Assembly: GCA_965247245.1 (NCBI GenBank)
Contig: CBDFGV010000003.1
Coordinates: 2,542,001 to 2,606,000 of the forward strand
Direction of reading: 5' to 3'
DNA: 64,000 bases
DNA from: Tectiglobus sp965247245
GTDB lineage: Bacteria; Pseudomonadota; Alphaproteobacteria; Rhizobiales; Hyphomicrobiaceae
Each line of letters starts with the position of its first letter. Position 1 is the stretch's first letter. Position numbers and translations under genes: made by a program. A model generated the notes under the pieces. It had not been told where the DNA came from and made no database searches. It saw nothing but the letters and a program-made list of their open reading frames with translations. Below, in pieces: positions 61,971-64,000 of the stretch.

Positions 61971-64000
61971 ATGCAGTTTCAGGAAGCTTCGCGAAATTGG
62001 TCTCCATCGGCCTTAACAAACTGGCTGAAACAGAGATCTCCGAAAAAACGAAGCAACTTGAACAAACCACGCCGAATTAACTCAGCCTCCTTGCTGGCAT
62101 CTCTATTTGCGATTGCCACAACAGGCTCGGCCGCTCTCGCGCAAACGAATGTTCTTAGTCCTGGCGACGCCGTCGTCACCGGCTTCTCAGGGATTATTCA
62201 AAAGGAGGCACTGCAAGCCCCCGGAAGAAATGTCCTCGATCGCTTCTTCATTGATTTGGACGGCCCGTCCGCACAGATCCTCACGCTTGAAGACGCAACC
62301 ACCGGTTCCAACAACAATCTGACGCGCGGCGAAGCCAAAAGACAGATCACGGCCAGGGAAGTCGGACAGGTCTTTGCGGTCGCACTTGAGCATACTGAAG
62401 ACGGAAACTCTCCCAACATCTATCTTGGAGCCACGTCGGCCTACGGCATCAACATTGTGAAGGCGATGCCGGGCGACGGAATTCTCCAACGCATCAAACG
62501 CGGACAACCGGGCGCGCAATTCATGCCTGGACAATTCGGACCGAACGCACCAGGCGCCGCCGGTGCTATCTGGCGGGTCGACGGCAAGACGGGAACGGTG
62601 TCATTGTTCGCGACCCTGCCCGGCAATAGCGGTCCCGGCATTGGTGACATCGTCTATTCAAAGTCACTGAAGCAATTTTATGCCTCCGATCTCGACAACG
62701 GCTTGATCTACCGCATCGATGCGAACGGCCAGATCGTCGGTCAGTTCGACCATGGCGTCAGTGGTCGACAAAGCAGTGGCCGGCAACCCGTTGCCGATGA
62801 CACCCGCACGATGCAGATCACCACCCCGCGCTTTAATGCGCTGCGCCCGGAGACTTGGGGGTACACCCAGGAGCAACGCCGGGTTGGGGGTATGACCGTC
62901 CACAACGACAGGCTTTACTATGCCGTTGCCGCCAATGCCGAGATCTGGTCGGTCGGGCTGCAACCGGATGGATCCTTCGCGGCTGACGTTCGCTTTGAAA
63001 TGACCGCAGCCAGCGCGCTCAAAGGCAAAGGCCCAATCACCAGCATGCAGTTCGACGCCAATGGTCAGCTGCATCTGGCCCAGCGCGGTCAACAGCGCGC
63101 AAGCTACCACTATGGTGACTTCGTCAAACCCGACGCATCGGCCGTCGTCAGCTACGAAAAGCAAGCCGCAACCGCATCCGACCCATCAACGGAACTCCGA
63201 CAGCTTCGCAGCCGTATTCCGGTCGGCATAACCAGCTTCCGTTCGAGCGGTGGCCTGGCATTCGGCTACGGCTATGGCGTAGATGGCACCCTCAAGCTCG
63301 ACGCTTGCAGCAGTACGCTTTGGGTCACCGGCGACGGCCTGCGATCAAGTCAAAGCGCCGAATCTGATTCAGGCAGTGCCACTCAACTGCTTGATGTGCA
63401 CGGTCTGCAGGGCCTCACAGCAGCAACTGCCGGCGTGTCACCGCAGACACCATTCTATATCGATGCCGACGGCGTCTTCGGCGACCCCGGCAAAGCCGGC
63501 CACATGGGTGATACCGCCGTCTGGCAGAACTGCCAGGCCACCGAAGCAACGCTCGTTCAAACGGCGACATCTGAAGGTCTACCGCCTGAGTTCAAGGAGC
63601 CAGGCCCCCCGCCACCGGATCTTCCGCCTGAGTTCATTCCACCACCGCAGGTCTTCAACACCAACCTCGCGTTGACCAAGTCGGCCGTATCCGAGCAATG
63701 CACGATCAACGGCGGCGGATCGCTTTGCCGTTTCGATATCACGGTCACCAACACGGGTGACCGCGCTTATCGGGGATCCATTTTGCTTTCGGACACCGTA
63801 CAAGCGCCACCTGGTTCATTGGTTGGATTCAGCGCCGGCGCAGGATGGAATTGCTGGCGCGATGCCGGGATGACCTACAAGTGCCTGGGAACGAACAACG
63901 TCATCAATGCCAGCGACAGCCTCACGATCAGGTCAGTTGTTTGGATGCCGAACATTCCCAACCGGTGCTTCGTCCAGAACACTGCGCAGATTGAATGGGC
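61971..64000 (+). CDS. Large secreted protein with DUF11-type domain, cut by the window end
   Basis: The frame runs from ATG 61971 (GGAAAG just upstream) through the right edge, giving at least 676 residues. A hydrophobic signal segment (about residues 41-60, ending ALAQ) follows an unusually long basic N-region of some 40 residues; a TTG at 62058 would give an ordinary signal peptide. The first 450 residues resemble a beta-propeller-like extracellular domain with repeated gly-rich strands. A proline-rich linker (PPEFKEPGPPPPDLPPEF) follows, then a DUF11-like module (ALTKSAVSEQC, FDITVTNTGDRAY) common in surface proteins. The protein is probably exported and may be a surface or outer-membrane component. 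The 3' part is missing. Confidence 0.75.
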   Translation, partial: MQFQEASRNWSPSALTNWLKQRSPKKRSNLNKPRRINSASLLASLFAIATTGSAALAQTNVLSPGDAVVTGFSGIIQKEALQAPGRNVLDRFFIDLDGPSAQILTLEDATTGSNNNLTRGEAKRQITAREVGQVFAVALEHTEDGNSPNIYLGATSAYGINIVKAMPGDGILQRIKRGQPGAQFMPGQFGPNAPGAAGAIWRVDGKTGTVSLFATLPGNSGPGIGDIVYSKSLKQFYASDLDNGLIYRIDANGQIVGQFDHGVSGRQSSGRQPVADDTRTMQITTPRFNALRPETWGYTQEQRRVGGMTVHNDRLYYAVAANAEIWSVGLQPDGSFAADVRFEMTAASALKGKGPITSMQFDANGQLHLAQRGQQRASYHYGDFVKPDASAVVSYEKQAATASDPSTELRQLRSRIPVGITSFRSSGGLAFGYGYGVDGTLKLDACSSTLWVTGDGLRSSQSAESDSGSATQLLDVHGLQGLTAATAGVSPQTPFYIDADGVFGDPGKAGHMGDTAVWQNCQATEATLVQTATSEGLPPEFKEPGPPPPDLPPEFIPPPQVFNTNLALTKSAVSEQCTINGGGSLCRFDITVTNTGDRAYRGSILLSDTVQAPPGSLVGFSAGAGWNCWRDAGMTYKCLGTNNVINASDSLTIRSVVWMPNIPNRCFVQNTAQIEW

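Noticed and set aside
1..64000. tRNA, rRNA, CRISPR arrays, transposases, prophage genes and replication origins
   Set aside because: Looked for on both strands by eye; nothing with the right repeats, conserved cores or gene content was seen.

Overview
The window looks like ordinary chromosome of a free-living alphaproteobacterium, most likely of the Hyphomicrobiales (Rhizobiales). The reasons are gene families and gene orders common in that group: DUF952 directly before pyrD with overlapping ends, a DUF6460 membrane protein, a TSUP permease followed by a TIGR02186 protein, the ligase-associated helicase/PdeM pair, and a PodJ-like protein with Sel1 repeats. Base composition is moderately GC-rich and coding density is high. 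I see no rRNA, tRNA, CRISPR array, prophage, transposase or plasmid gene.

Layout. 1-2.3 kb: an ABC-2 exporter pair. 2.3-4.6 kb: an ArgD-like aminotransferase behind what looks like a complete transcription attenuator (promoter, leaderless Arg-rich 30-residue leader peptide, intrinsic terminator), then a secreted LprI/VHL-domain protein. 4.7-7.2 kb: a frameshifted SDR dehydrogenase, an L,D-transpeptidase and a membrane ClpP-like protein. 7.2-13.1 kb: a catabolic locus (TctABC transporter, TIM-barrel isomerase, PdxA-type dehydrogenase) with a divergent GntR regulator and a perfect palindrome between them. 13.1-15.2 kb: a small membrane protein, an orphan radical SAM protein, a palindromic repeat and mscL. 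15.5-22.4 kb: an acetate-switch-like module: symporter-domain hybrid kinase, LuxR-type response regulator, DUF4212 protein and a sodium:solute symporter.

22.5-36.5 kb is mostly core or conserved genes: prolyl aminopeptidase, YjbQ, PodJ-like protein, TSUP/TIGR02186, PdeM and Lhr-like helicase, DUF6460, MATE exporter, pyrD and DUF952. 36.7-38.5 kb holds one DUF262/DUF1524 gene, a candidate anti-phage or modification-dependent nuclease. 38.6-44.4 kb is a co-directional run: unusual metallophosphatase, MaoC, MFS, TauD dioxygenase, CaiB/BaiF CoA-transferase and Asp/Glu racemase, of which the last five may form a degradation pathway. 44.4-49 kb: two unknown envelope proteins, a haloalkane dehalogenase with the full LinB catalytic set, a beta-hydroxyacid dehydrogenase and a MOSC gene interrupted by one in-frame TGA.

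49-56.6 kb is rich in envelope and peptidoglycan genes (two LD-carboxypeptidases, an M15 peptidase, RlpA) together with a metallo-beta-lactamase-fold protein, a membrane-fused spermidine synthase and a cupin. 56.7-61.5 kb: a cold-shock protein, leucine/glutamate-type dehydrogenase, lepA, a small membrane protein and a second MaoC protein. The window ends inside a large secreted protein with a DUF11-type domain.

The most interesting signal is the putative arginine attenuator upstream of the ArgD-like gene (3671-3863).
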